The notes: generated from the letters alone by a model not told the origin. A DNA stretch of 64,000 nucleotides from Maricaulis sp017643475 (GCF_047123815.1 NZ_CP138920.1:496001-560000), one strand, 5' to 3'. Shown: positions 26,083-34,921, numbered from the stretch's first letter. Translations and numbers: made by a program.

Positions 26083-26942
26083 CGACGCGCCACCAGACAG
26101 TCCTGTCCACGCCCCTGCAGGGTTGAGCAGAAGCTCACCGCGTCATCGCGCGTGGAGAACGCAGCAATGCGCAGGCGGTGATAGGTGCCGCGTTCGGCAA
26201 TCTCGACAGAGGCGATATCCGGGCCGAGGCCGCTGGAAATGTCCGAGAAACGTCCCTGGAAAGCGAGCCAGGCCGCTTCGGCGTCCGCGACGGAGCGGAA
26301 GGAGGCGATCTGTACGACCCAGTCACCCGCAGGTGTCGCAGCCGGAATGACCGGCTCGGGATCGGGATCCGGCTGTCGGGTTTCCGGCTGGCGGGTCTGA
26401 GGCTCCGGCTCGCGGGTCTCAGGCTCGGGATCCGGTTGACGCTGTGGGCGGTCCGGAGCCTGGCGCGGCGTTACATCCGTGGTCGGTTCCTCCAGCGGAG
26501 TTTCCTCGATCTGCTGGCTGGTATCGGGCTGGGCAGCTTCCGTGGCATAGGCATCAACGGTCTCGATGCGCAGTGACGGCCGCGTGTCTTCCAGCGGCTC
26601 CTCTGCTGCCGGACGCGGCGAGACATCCTCGTCGCCATCATTGTCACCGGTCAGGCGATTATAGACATCCAGATTGGTGTCCGGCGTCTGTTCGCCGCCC
26701 GGATCAGCTGGGCGTTCGCGATAGGGCTCGACCTCGGCCAGCAGCCGCGGCGCTTCGTCACGCTCGCGCACACCCTGGTTGAAGGCGCTCCAGACGACAC
26801 CGACAAACAGGACAAGAACCGCGATCGCCGTTGTCAACAATAAGGTTCCGCGCCGGTTTTCTTCCTCGCGGGCATCAAAGGTCTCAAATTCATCCGCCGG
26901 CGGCGCATAAGCGCCAATTCGGGAGTCGTCGTCGTCCGTCAT
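26079..26942 (-). CDS. SPOR-domain membrane protein
   Basis: The 287-residue protein has a short cytoplasmic part, one membrane helix (about 33-55) and a long low-complexity Pro/Glu/Asp/Gln/Arg linker (about 80-205) with repeated TRQPE/PDPEP units. The C-terminal SPOR domain (about 207-287) starts GDWVVQIASFRS. SPOR domains bind denuded glycan strands at the division septum. It is coupled to nagZ. In many alphaproteobacteria argS lies between this gene and dgt; here only 88 bases do. Confidence 0.9.
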   Translation of the reverse strand: MTDDDDSRIGAYAPPADEFETFDAREEENRRGTLLLTTAIAVLVLFVGVVWSAFNQGVRERDEAPRLLAEVEPYRERPADPGGEQTPDTNLDVYNRLTGDNDGDEDVSPRPAAEEPLEDTRPSLRIETVDAYATEAAQPDTSQQIEETPLEEPTTDVTPRQAPDRPQRQPDPEPETREPEPQTRQPETRQPDPDPEPVIPAATPAGDWVVQIASFRSVADAEAAWLAFQGRFSDISSGLGPDIASVEIAERGTYHRLRIAAFSTRDDAVSFCSTLQGRGQDCLVARR

Positions 26943-27031
26943 ACTTGTCTGGCCTGTTCAGTGCTTTCGCGAATCGGAAAGGATGCTCCAAGATAGCATT
27001 TGAAATCTGGCATGCCCGTCTCTCGCGCTGA

Positions 27032-28222
27032 CTAAAAATATCCCTGCACGGTAAACAAACGGCGATGCTCTTCCATCGCAAACCGGTCGGTCATCGCCGC
27101 GATGTGGTCACAGATGCCCCGGGCCGCCGCTTCCTCGCCCTGTCCCTCGAACTGCGCCTGGACTTCCGTTGGCAACACTCCCGGGTCTGACAGGTAGAGA
27201 TCGAACAGATCACGCGTTACGCGACCAGCCTGGCTCATCATGCGATTTACCTTGTAGTGCGTGTACATGTGGGCAAATAAATGGCGACGCAGCACGGCCA
27301 GCGTTTCCATCATGTCTTCGGAGAAGGTCACGACCGGCTCGGACAGCCGACGCAGGTCATCAGCACTGTCCGGCTTGTGCACGGCGAGACGGCGGCGCGT
27401 TTCCTCCAGCACATCGCCGACCATGATGCCGATCAGCTCGCGCACCACTTCATGGGTCTTCACGGTCTTGTTGATATCGGGCCAACGCTGTTCGACCCGG
27501 TCGAATATCCCGCCGATCAGCGGGATCTCTCGCAGCGGCTCCACCTCCAGAATTCCGGAGCGGATACCGTCATCAATATCGTGATTATTGTACGCGATAT
27601 CGTCGGAAAGCGCAGCGATCTGGGCCTCAAGCCCCGCATGCGTATCCAGCTCCAATTCCTGCCAGTGTGCGTAATCGGTGAACGCCCAGGCCAGATCCTC
27701 GACCTCGCGTCCGGGGCCGATCAGAGGGCCATTATGCTTGACGATTCCCTCCAGGCTCTCCCAGGTCAGGTTGAGCCCGTCGAACTCCGGATAACGCACT
27801 TCCAGCTTGGTGATCACACGTAGCGTCTGGGCGTTGTGATCAAAGCCACCAAACGCCTTCATGCGATCGGCCAGCACACGCTCGCCTTCATGCCCGAAGG
27901 GCGGATGGCCCAGATCGTGTGCCAGGGCGAGCGCCTCGGCAAGGTCTTCATCCGCACCCAGCGCCCGCGCCAGGGTTCTGGCAATCTGCGCGACTTCCAG
28001 CGAGTGGGTTAGACGCGTGCGGTACTGATCACCTTCATGCGCCACAAAAACCTGGGTCTTTTCCTTTAGCCGGCGAAAGGCTGCGGAATGGATGATGCGG
28101 TCGCGATCGCGCTGGAATGCATTGCGCATGGCACTGTCAGCCTGACCAAAAAATCGCCCGCGAGATTGCGAGGGATGGGAGGCATAGGGCGCACGAGACC
28201 GGTCGGTTGCCGCAATTGTCAT
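27032..28222 (-). CDS. dgt: Deoxyguanosinetriphosphate triphosphohydrolase-like protein
   Basis: The 396-residue HD-domain enzyme hydrolyses dNTPs to deoxynucleoside and triphosphate. The metal site is visible as RLTHSLEVAQI (first His) and ALAHDLGHPPFGHEGE (HD plus further His). A region with DDIAYNNHDIDDG completes the pocket. AGGAAGG lies ahead of the start. The length is typical of the shorter Dgt-like group, whose substrate range is broader than that of E. coli Dgt. It is divergent from erpA, an arrangement seen in many relatives. Confidence 0.92.
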   Translation of the reverse strand: MTIAATDRSRAPYASHPSQSRGRFFGQADSAMRNAFQRDRDRIIHSAAFRRLKEKTQVFVAHEGDQYRTRLTHSLEVAQIARTLARALGADEDLAEALALAHDLGHPPFGHEGERVLADRMKAFGGFDHNAQTLRVITKLEVRYPEFDGLNLTWESLEGIVKHNGPLIGPGREVEDLAWAFTDYAHWQELELDTHAGLEAQIAALSDDIAYNNHDIDDGIRSGILEVEPLREIPLIGGIFDRVEQRWPDINKTVKTHEVVRELIGIMVGDVLEETRRRLAVHKPDSADDLRRLSEPVVTFSEDMMETLAVLRRHLFAHMYTHYKVNRMMSQAGRVTRDLFDLYLSDPGVLPTEVQAQFEGQGEEAAARGICDHIAAMTDRFAMEEHRRLFTVQGYF

Positions 28223-28303
28223 CAGATGGGGGCCTTCCTAAAGGCATCAGAGAGGTCCATATACCTATAGACACACGATCGGAAATAGCCAGTTTTCAAA
28301 ACG

Positions 28304-28633
28304 ATGAGCCTCAGCGTTACCCTCTCTGCCTCGGCAGCTAAACAGATCAACACCATCATGGCGGCCCAAGCGGACGCGCAATTTCTGCGCGTCGGCGTGG
28401 TCGGCGGCGGCTGCTCCGGCTTTTCCTATACGTTCGACCTGGCCAATGAGAAAGCCGGTGACGACCTGGTCATCGAGCTTGACGGCGCCAGCGTGCTGAT
28501 CGACGAAGCCTCCCTGCCCTTCCTGGAAGGCTCGGAAATCGACTATGTCGACGAGCTGATCGGCGCAGCCTTCAAGATCAACAATCCCAACGCCACTGCG
28601 GCCTGTGGCTGTGGAACGAGTTTTTCCGTCTGA
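28304..28633 (+). CDS. erpA: Iron-sulfur cluster insertion protein ErpA
   Basis: The 109-residue A-type carrier delivers Fe-S clusters to apoproteins. All three cluster cysteines are present, one in GGGCSGFSY and two in ACGCGTSFSV at the C-terminus. It is divergent from dgt with an 81-base shared promoter region. I see no clear IscR or RirA box there. Confidence 0.93.
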   Translation: MSLSVTLSASAAKQINTIMAAQADAQFLRVGVVGGGCSGFSYTFDLANEKAGDDLVIELDGASVLIDEASLPFLEGSEIDYVDELIGAAFKINNPNATAACGCGTSFSV

Positions 28634-28692
28634 TTTCACTCGACGGTTGAATCGCTCTGGTCCAAACTCCTGAAAAACCTCGGGAGGATGCC

Positions 28693-29052
28693 ATGAGTTA
28701 TGTCGACGGGTTTGTCATTCCGGTCGGAACTGCGAACAAGGAAGATTACGTCAAGGTCGCCAATGACATGGCCGAACTCTTCATCAAGCATGGCGCCAGC
28801 ACGGTCCGTGAATGCTGGGGCGTGGATGTCCCACCGGGTGAAACCACATCCTTTCCGGCAGCTGTAAAGCTCAAGGACGGGGAAACGGTCGTCTTCTCCT
28901 GGGTGGAATGGCCCTCCAAGGAGGCGCGCGACAAGGCCATGCCAGCGCTTTCCGACGAAATGCAGTCCGGCATGACACCCGATAACATGCCCTTTGACGG
29001 CCAGCGCCTTATCTTTGGAAGCTTCGAAACCATCGTCCTTCGCCAGAGCTGA
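28693..29052 (+). CDS. DUF1428 family protein (YbaA-like)
   Basis: The 119-residue protein begins SYVDGFVIPVGTANKEDYVK, the family start, and continues with ECWGVDVPPG and FSWVEWPSKEARD. The fold is a dimeric ferredoxin-like alpha/beta barrel and no activity is established. A GGGAGG precedes the start. It is followed within five bases by a nitroreductase gene, so the two are co-transcribed. Confidence 0.88.
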   Translation: MSYVDGFVIPVGTANKEDYVKVANDMAELFIKHGASTVRECWGVDVPPGETTSFPAAVKLKDGETVVFSWVEWPSKEARDKAMPALSDEMQSGMTPDNMPFDGQRLIFGSFETIVLRQS

Positions 29053-29057
29053 GCCTG

Positions 29058-29741
29058 ATGACCACTGACACCTCCCTTTCCGCCGTGATGCGTCGTCGCA
29101 TCTCGACCCGCGCCTTTCTGGACACCCCCGTCAGCGAAACCGAGATCCGGGATCTGCTCGACACGGCCCGCTGGGCGGCGTCCGGCGGCAATCTCCAGCC
29201 CTGGCATGTGCACGTGGTTGCCGGTGAAGCCCGCCAGCGTGTCATCGACGCTGTCCGGGCACGTCTGGAGGCCGCGCCGTTCGAGGATGAAAACGAGTTT
29301 GGCGCCTATCCCAACAAGCTCTGGGAACCCTATCGCACCCGCCGCTTCGAGCTGGGTGAGCAGATGTATGACACGATTGGTATCCCTCGAGAGGACAAGG
29401 CCGGACGCCTCAATCACCTGTTGTCGAATTTCGAGTTCTTCGGGGCCCCGGTCGGCATCTTCTTCAGCCTCGACAAGGAGATGAACCCCAATCAGTGGGG
29501 CCATCTGGGCATGTTCATCATGGCCTTCATGCTGGCCGCCGAAGAGAAGGGCCTGGCGACCTGCGCCCAGGAAGCCTGGATGACCCGCCACAAAACCATC
29601 GCCACCACCCTGAGCCTGGCCGATGACCAGCGCATCTGGTGCGGCCTGGCTTTAGGCCACGCCGATCCGGAAGCGCCGGTGAATTCACTGCGTTCCGAAC
29701 GGGTTCCCGTCGATGAGTTCGCGGTGTTTGAAGGATTTTAA
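29058..29741 (+). CDS. Nitroreductase family flavoprotein
   Basis: The 227-residue FMN enzyme family reduces nitro compounds, quinones or flavins with NAD(P)H. Visible are the N-terminal RRRISTRAFLDTPV, the FMN-contact ARWAASGGNLQPWH and the C-terminal WCGLALGHADPEAPVN. It belongs to the longer NfnB-unlike group that contains a GAYPNKLWEPYRTRR insertion. Its stop is shared with the convergent membrane gene through TTAA. Confidence 0.88.
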   Translation: MTTDTSLSAVMRRRISTRAFLDTPVSETEIRDLLDTARWAASGGNLQPWHVHVVAGEARQRVIDAVRARLEAAPFEDENEFGAYPNKLWEPYRTRRFELGEQMYDTIGIPREDKAGRLNHLLSNFEFFGAPVGIFFSLDKEMNPNQWGHLGMFIMAFMLAAEEKGLATCAQEAWMTRHKTIATTLSLADDQRIWCGLALGHADPEAPVNSLRSERVPVDEFAVFEGF

Positions 29742-30073
29742 CGCTTCCCCCCACGAACGTCACCACAATCAATCAAGTATTGCTGATATTCCGCGTCCCG
29801 GATCTGTGGGTTCACAACGAAAAGATACCAAAGCAGTGGCGCGAGAACGACCAAGTCAAAAGCAATTCGCGGCTTTTGCTTGATCGTGAGTGTAGCCGCC
29901 ACGACCAGAACAACCACGGCCAGCGGCATCCAAAGCAGCTGCAGCCCCCAGAGGCCGCCAGCGACCTCGGAAGGCACGTCCAGCAACGCCATTGGGTTAA
30001 GCAATACGAACGAGAGGATCACGAACCAGGCCAGAGCCAGCAGCCAGGCAAGCAGTTGGAGCAGATTCAGCAT
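29738..30073 (-). CDS. Small membrane protein of unknown function
   Basis: The 111-residue protein has three hydrophobic helices (about 1-28, 40-62, 68-85) and a polar C-terminus ending DCGDVRGGKR. The start is uncertain: the MLNLLQLL methionine begins the first membrane helix, while a frame 27 codons longer starts inside the xth promoter and adds a charged, unlikely extension. The last four bases overlap the nitroreductase stop. Base composition is less GC-rich than its neighbours. No family is recognised. Confidence 0.55.
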   Translation of the reverse strand: MLNLLQLLAWLLALAWFVILSFVLLNPMALLDVPSEVAGGLWGLQLLWMPLAVVVLVVAATLTIKQKPRIAFDLVVLAPLLWYLFVVNPQIRDAEYQQYLIDCGDVRGGKR

Positions 30074-30174
30074 TCCGGTATCCGTTTCAACAGCACGAGA
30101 TCCATCTACATCCCCCGCTTTCCTCGCGCGACGAACGCCATACACTGAGGCCAACAGCCGCTCGAGATTCTCCC

Positions 30175-30963
30175 ATGACCCTGACCGTCGCTTCCTGGAA
30201 CGTCAATTCCGTAAAGGCCCGCCTGCCCAACGTGCTGGACTGGCTGCGCGAGGCCAAGCCGGATGTGGTCTGCCTTCAGGAAATCAAGACGGTGGACGAG
30301 GGTTTCCCGCGCATGGAGATCGAGGATCTGGGCTATAATGTCGAGACCCACGGCCAGAAATCCTACAATGGCGTGGCCATCCTCTCGCGTTACCCGATCG
30401 AGGAATGCACCTCGCGCCTGCCCGGCGATGATGAGGATGAGCAGGCCCGCTATATCGAAGCCGTGATCTCGGCGGAGAGCGGTCCGGTGCGTGTCGCCTC
30501 GATCTACCTGCCTAATGGCAATCCGGCGCCCGGCCCCAAATACGACTACAAGCTGGCCTGGATGGAACGTCTCTACGCCCACGCCAAGGGCCTTTTGGAG
30601 CTGGAAGAACCGTTGATCATGGCTGGTGATTACAACTGTATTCCGCGCGACAGCGATTGCTGGGACATGGCGGTTTGGGCCGATGACGCGCTCGCCCTGC
30701 CGGCCACACGTGCCGCCTTCAAGAAGCTCCGCTGGCTCGGTCTGACCGAAGCCTTTGAACAGCTCGACGGGCGGGGTCATCAATACACGTTCTACGACTA
30801 TCAGGGCGGCGCCTGGCAGAAAGGCAATGGCATCCGCATCGACCATCTCCTGTGTTCGCCGCAAGCTTCCGACGCCCTCGAAAAGATCGACATCCACCGC
30901 AAGACGCGCGGTGAGCCGAAAGCCTCCGACCACATTCCGATTGTGGGCACCTTCGCGCTTTAG
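30175..30963 (+). CDS. xth: Exodeoxyribonuclease III
   Basis: The 262-residue endonuclease/exonuclease/phosphatase-fold enzyme acts as AP endonuclease and 3'-repair exonuclease. Family signatures are SWNVNSVKARL with the conserved asparagine, CLQEIKTVD with the metal-binding Glu, the catalytic MAGDYNCIP, and KASDHIPIVGTF with the Asp-His pair. The usual GDFN is GDYN here, which is also found in the family. It appears monocistronic. Confidence 0.95.
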   Translation: MTLTVASWNVNSVKARLPNVLDWLREAKPDVVCLQEIKTVDEGFPRMEIEDLGYNVETHGQKSYNGVAILSRYPIEECTSRLPGDDEDEQARYIEAVISAESGPVRVASIYLPNGNPAPGPKYDYKLAWMERLYAHAKGLLELEEPLIMAGDYNCIPRDSDCWDMAVWADDALALPATRAAFKKLRWLGLTEAFEQLDGRGHQYTFYDYQGGAWQKGNGIRIDHLLCSPQASDALEKIDIHRKTRGEPKASDHIPIVGTFAL

Positions 30964-31063
30964 GCCAAACACGCGCACTCCCCCTCAACGAGCAAAATTC
31001 ACACTGGGTTCACGCAGGAAGTGTGTTAATGTCGCTTTAACGAACCAAGGGGACAGGAGATCC

Positions 31064-31348
31064 ATGCGCCTGCTACTCGTTTCTGCCTGCACGTTTGCCT
31101 TTTCTGGCGGCGCTGCACTGGCCCAGGACCAGCAACAACCGGCCAACGCGATGGAAGAGGAATTGTCCGAGCGTGGCGTGAACTATGCCCGTGATGATTC
31201 GACCCAGGATCGCGCCCGCAACTATGCGCGCGACGCCCAGCGCATCGCCCAGCGCCGCGAGAGTGAGGGCGAGGATGAAGACGCACCGCTTCCGCTCGGT
31301 GAGGCAGTGATTGTCGACAATTCCCGCCGTTCCGGTCCGGATAACTGA
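31064..31348 (+). CDS. Small secreted protein upstream of DUF2145 gene
   Basis: The 94-residue protein has a clear signal peptide (ending GAALAQ). The mature part is about 73 residues, hydrophilic, with two ARDxxxxxRxRNYARDAQ-like segments and an acidic stretch. AGGAGATCC precedes the start, and the stop is two bases before the DUF2145 gene. I recognise no family. A second, unrelated small secreted protein precedes the other DUF2145 gene in this locus, which suggests a partner role. Confidence 0.7.
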   Translation: MRLLLVSACTFAFSGGAALAQDQQQPANAMEEELSERGVNYARDDSTQDRARNYARDAQRIAQRRESEGEDEDAPLPLGEAVIVDNSRRSGPDN

Positions 31349-31350
31349 TC

Positions 31351-32202
31351 ATGCGTTTCCTGCTCGTTTGTCTTTCCCTTGTTGCCGCGTTGGCGATTGC
31401 CCCGACAGCGCAGGCGGAGAGCAACAGCGAGCCGGTCGATGCCTTCTCCCTTCGCGAGATGGCGGATTTCTCAAAACAGATCGAACAGGAGCTCGCTTCC
31501 CGCGGGGCCTATGTCGCCATGGTCTTTCGCACCGGGCGCCAGCGTTCACAATTGCCAGGCGAAATCCGCTACACGCACGGCGCCTTCTGGGTCTATGCGC
31601 CTGTCCCGACTCTGGGCGGCGGCACTCAGTATGGTTATGCGGTCTATAATCTCTATCACGAGATCGATCCGGTAACATTGTCCGGTCTTTACCAGGACTG
31701 GCCGCTCGATTTCACGCGCGGGGACTCCGTTGGTCAGGTCGGTGTGATCATCCCGAATCGCGAGATGCAACGTCGCATTCTGGACGTCATCGCCTCTCCC
31801 TATTTTGAGGCCCTGCACCACCCCGAATACTCGCTCCTGTCCAATCCGGCCGACGAGCGTTTCCAGAACTGTACCGAATTCATGCTGGACGTGGTCTCTT
31901 CGGCCATCTGGCAGACCGCAAGCCGCGAGCAGATCAAGGTCAATATTGACGCCTATTTCCGCCCGACCCGTGTCCAGCTGAACGTGTTCCAGCGCTTCCT
32001 GGCACCGCTAACGGACGCGCGCCTGCGTTTCGACGACCAGCGCGATGGCATTCGCACGGCGACCTTCGCCTCCCTGGCCGATTTCATGCTGGCATTTGAC
32101 CTGGCAGACGAGGACCAGATCTTCGAGATTGATGCGCACTATTCCCGCGCCGAGGATATGGTCTATCGCGGCGGCGAGGCAGCAGCCACAGCAGTGGACT
32201 AA
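31351..32202 (+). CDS. DUF2145 family secreted protein (copy A)
   Basis: The 283-residue protein has a signal peptide (to about AQAES). Conserved blocks shared with copy B are ASRGAYVAMVFRTGR, RYTHGAFWVY, the NLYHE motif, VGVIIPNREMQRR and FQNCTEFMLDVV. The His in HGAFW and the Cys in QNCTEF are ordered as in circularly permuted papain-like proteins (LRAT and NlpC/P60 relatives, with NCEHFV-like motifs). An acyltransferase or peptidase activity is therefore plausible but unproven. It is coupled to a small secreted protein and its stop overlaps the convergent LytTR gene (CTAA). Confidence 0.8.
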   Translation: MRFLLVCLSLVAALAIAPTAQAESNSEPVDAFSLREMADFSKQIEQELASRGAYVAMVFRTGRQRSQLPGEIRYTHGAFWVYAPVPTLGGGTQYGYAVYNLYHEIDPVTLSGLYQDWPLDFTRGDSVGQVGVIIPNREMQRRILDVIASPYFEALHHPEYSLLSNPADERFQNCTEFMLDVVSSAIWQTASREQIKVNIDAYFRPTRVQLNVFQRFLAPLTDARLRFDDQRDGIRTATFASLADFMLAFDLADEDQIFEIDAHYSRAEDMVYRGGEAAATAVD

Positions 32203-32999
32203 GCCTCTCTTAGCCATCCTCTTTCCCGCGCGACCTCCACACGCGAGCGCGCGACCGGGACACGCTGCCCGTCCGCAAGCACGAGTTTCCAGTCCCGCCC
32301 GTCCTTGAGCGCAGAGACAACAGCGCGATCCGCCACCCACCAGGACCTGTGACACCGGGTGCCGAGTGCCGCACCACCGTCACCGATATACTTGCCTAGC
32401 CGTCCGCGCACGAAACGCCGGCGCGTATCGGTGACAATCTCCAGATAGTGGTCCTGGGCCTGGACGTAGAGCACACCTGACAAATCGGACCGCTCGTCAG
32501 GCTGCGGATTCGCTTCCGCATGGGTCTGCGTCGCGACCTCGGGCTCAAGATAGAGTTCCTCCCAGGCCAGGCGCAGAAAGAGCACAAAGCCGGCCACCGT
32601 GACCACAGGCGGAGCGAGGAAGACTATGAACTCCATCCACGGGTCAGGCTCCTTGGGCAGGATGGGTGTGCGTTTAAGCGCTTCCAGCTCCATCGCCATG
32701 ATCGGGATGCTGAGCAGGGTGGCGCAGACCAGACCGGTAATCTCACCGGACCGGGTTCGTGGCAGGAAACGCGCGAGCTGCCAGTCGATGAGAACCGGCT
32801 GCACCACCATCAGCCCGGCCACCAGCCACCACAGACCCAGCCGGTGCCAGAGGGGCAGTTTCCCCGTCGAGAACGCATCAGAAAACGCGTAATTCAGCCC
32901 CATGAAGAGGATCAGCCCACCCAGGAGCCGCCAGTTATGGTGCCAGGGCGCGCGATAGCGCGCGGACGGACTGTGACCACTCACGACAGGTTCGGACAT
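32199..32999 (-). CDS. Membrane-bound LytTR-family transcriptional regulator
   Basis: The 266-residue protein has four predicted membrane helices in the first 150 residues, a linker, and a C-terminal LytTR DNA-binding domain (about 165-262) with GVLYVQAQDHYLEIVT, RFVRGRLGKYI and GTRCHRSWWV. Such proteins sense an envelope signal and bind DNA directly, without a histidine kinase. The start is the MSEPVV methionine, with GGAG ten bases upstream; a longer frame has no ribosome binding site. It lies between two DUF2145 modules and divergent from an NTF2-like secreted gene, so these are candidate targets by position only. Confidence 0.85.
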   Translation of the reverse strand: MSEPVVSGHSPSARYRAPWHHNWRLLGGLILFMGLNYAFSDAFSTGKLPLWHRLGLWWLVAGLMVVQPVLIDWQLARFLPRTRSGEITGLVCATLLSIPIMAMELEALKRTPILPKEPDPWMEFIVFLAPPVVTVAGFVLFLRLAWEELYLEPEVATQTHAEANPQPDERSDLSGVLYVQAQDHYLEIVTDTRRRFVRGRLGKYIGDGGAALGTRCHRSWWVADRAVVSALKDGRDWKLVLADGQRVPVARSRVEVARERGWLREA

Positions 33000-33103
33000 T
33001 TGGCGACACTCCGCTGGTTCGACATCAGATTTTGCGCAATTCGATTGGCTCATCAAGCGCTTGCAGATCGCGGCGCCAAACGAAACCTGAAAGGACCATC
33101 CTC

Positions 33104-33628
33104 GTGAAACTGACCAAACTCCTCCCCCTCGCCTTCCTTGCCATCAGCCACATCGCCCCTGCCGATGCGCAGGAGCGCCGTGAGATCCCTGACTACCGCG
33201 AAACCGGGTTCGAGCAGAACGCCGCACTCAGCGCCGAGCTGGACGATTTCCTCGCGGCCTATACCGCCGCCTGGGGCGCACAGGATACCGACAGCTTCAT
33301 CGCGCTACACCACGAAGACACGGAGTGGATCAATGCCTATGCCCGCATGTTCCAGTCGAGCGACAGCCTGGCCGTTTTCCTGGAAGAGCGCCTGTTCCCA
33401 GCCTTCTCTGCCCAGGTTTCCCGCACCGAGGTCGCCAATATGCGCCGTGTATCCACGCGCCTGATCGGCGATGACGTCGCCGTCCTGCACCTCTACACAG
33501 ACGGCAATCGCGGCCAGTCCCGCAATGCGGGCGAGACCGCCCGCCGGACGCACTTCCACCTGGTGCTCAGCCGCTCGGACGGCATGTGGAAGGTCGAGCA
33601 CACGGCCATCATGGATGCGCGCAACTGA
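33104..33628 (+). CDS. Secreted NTF2-like (SnoaL/DUF4440-type) protein
   Basis: The 174-residue protein starts with GTG behind AAAGGA and has a signal peptide ending in PADAQ. The rest fits a cone-shaped NTF2 fold: helix FLAAYTAAWGAQDTDSFIAL, then HHEDTEWIN, and late strands HFHLVLSRSDGMWKVEHT. Members act as enzymes or ligand-binding proteins, and the ligand cannot be told. It is divergent from the LytTR regulator with about 100 bases between starts, so it is the likeliest direct target. Confidence 0.78.
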   Translation: MKLTKLLPLAFLAISHIAPADAQERREIPDYRETGFEQNAALSAELDDFLAAYTAAWGAQDTDSFIALHHEDTEWINAYARMFQSSDSLAVFLEERLFPAFSAQVSRTEVANMRRVSTRLIGDDVAVLHLYTDGNRGQSRNAGETARRTHFHLVLSRSDGMWKVEHTAIMDARN

Positions 33629-33643
33629 CGCAAAGGACGTTTC

Positions 33644-33687
33644 GCGGTGAATCGAAATTTCCCCCTTGTTTGAATTTGATTCACCGC
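33644..33687. repeat. Inverted repeat between NTF2-like and small secreted gene
   Basis: Perfect 10-bp arms, GCGGTGAATC and GATTCACCGC, flank a 24-base A/T-rich loop. No U-run follows, so a simple terminator is unlikely. Position upstream of the second DUF2145 module suggests a regulator site or a leader structure. Confidence 0.4.
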
Positions 33688-33740
33688 CAGCCTTCTGATC
33701 CGGGCTCACATGGTTAAACCACGTGAACAAGGAGGCGGAC

Positions 33741-34115
33741 ATGAAACGGTCTCTCTCAACACTCTGCATCAGCACCCTTGCGGGTGTTCTGGTCCTCACA
33801 CCGGGTGCCTTTGCCACCCAATCCGGGACACCCGCTGCCCGCGCCTCGGGCGAGAGCGCCGGAGCCTCTGTCGAGGTCACGGCGACACTCGCCTCGGCAG
33901 CGGTCGTCATTGCCCCCAGCGCTGCCGTCATCGTGATGAGCACCGGCGCAACCCTGGTCACCGGCGACCCGGCCTTCATCGAGGAAGGCGCGGAGTACGC
34001 CGAGGACATGCTGGCCTGGGGATTTGGCATGGAACCGCTCGACGTCAGTGATGAAGTTGTCGTCGCCCCGCCGCCGGACGTGCCTTACGAGGCTCAACGT
34101 CATGACAACGACTAA
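33741..34115 (+). CDS. Small secreted protein overlapping DUF2145 copy B
   Basis: The 124-residue protein has a signal peptide ending GAFATQ. The mature part has a hydrophobic central stretch of Ala/Val (about residues 45-72), which may be a membrane helix or an amyloid-like segment, then an acidic tail. AAGGAGGCGGAC gives it one of the best ribosome binding sites in the window. Its last 14 bases overlap the start of DUF2145 copy B, which ensures coupled translation. No family is recognised, and it is not similar to the 94-residue partner of copy A. Confidence 0.7.
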   Translation: MKRSLSTLCISTLAGVLVLTPGAFATQSGTPAARASGESAGASVEVTATLASAAVVIAPSAAVIVMSTGATLVTGDPAFIEEGAEYAEDMLAWGFGMEPLDVSDEVVVAPPPDVPYEAQRHDND

Positions 34116-34914
34116 ACTGCTCGCGGCCACTGCTCTGGCCATTGTCCTGGGAGAGGCGGAAGCCGGTTCCGGGGCGACACCGATCTCGCCCTTCCCGGCC
34201 GAGGACAGCGCAGACTTTGCCAAACAGATCGAGCGGGAACTTGCCGGCCAGGGCGCGCGTATCGCCCTGGTCTTCCGGACCGGCCGCGCACGCGAGGACC
34301 TGCCCGACGGCATTCGCTACCCCCATGGCGCCTTCTGGATATATTCGGAGATGCAGACAGAAACCGGCGAACGTATTCGCGGTTATTCCGTGCACAATCT
34401 CTATCACGGCGAGGAAAACCGTCGCCGCTCGCACCTCGCCCAGGACTGGCTGCTCAATTTCACCCAGGGCGATGTGATCGGCGAGGTCGGTATCATCGTG
34501 CCCTCACCGGAGATGCAGCGCCGCCTGCTCGGCCTGTTTGCCAGCGGCGACATCAATACCCTGCACCAGCCGGACTATTCGCTGATCTCCAGCCCGCACG
34601 ATCTGCGCTTCCAGAACTGTAATGAGTTCATGCTGGATCTGCTGGCAGCAGCGGCGTGGGAGACGACGGACCGAGACACGCTGAAAACCAATCTGTCAGC
34701 CTGGTACGAGCCCGCGCGCGTCCAGACCAGCCTGCTGGAGCGCATGTTCGGCCCATCCGTCGACGAGCGCGTCCGGCTCGACGATCACCGCGGCCCCATC
34801 CGCACCGCAACCTTCGCCTCGATGGGCGAATTCATGACCGAGTTCAACCTGGCCAGCGCCGTCTATGAGCTGGAAGCGGATTTCCTGACGGAAACGGAGG
34901 ACGGGGGGAGCTGA
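34102..34914 (+). CDS. DUF2145 family secreted protein (copy B)
   Basis: The 270-residue protein is a clear paralogue of copy A along its whole length, with ARIALVFRTGRAREDLP, RYPHGAFWIYSE, HNLYHGEEN, VGIIVPSPEMQRR, FQNCNEFMLDLL and RTATFASMGEFM. A signal peptide ends near GEAEAG. The conserved His and Cys of the proposed permuted papain-like site are kept. The start overlaps the upstream small secreted gene. It converges on selD with seven bases between stops. Confidence 0.8.
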   Translation: MTTTKLLAATALAIVLGEAEAGSGATPISPFPAEDSADFAKQIERELAGQGARIALVFRTGRAREDLPDGIRYPHGAFWIYSEMQTETGERIRGYSVHNLYHGEENRRRSHLAQDWLLNFTQGDVIGEVGIIVPSPEMQRRLLGLFASGDINTLHQPDYSLISSPHDLRFQNCNEFMLDLLAAAAWETTDRDTLKTNLSAWYEPARVQTSLLERMFGPSVDERVRLDDHRGPIRTATFASMGEFMTEFNLASAVYELEADFLTETEDGGS

Positions 34915-34921
34915 GCGCTCC

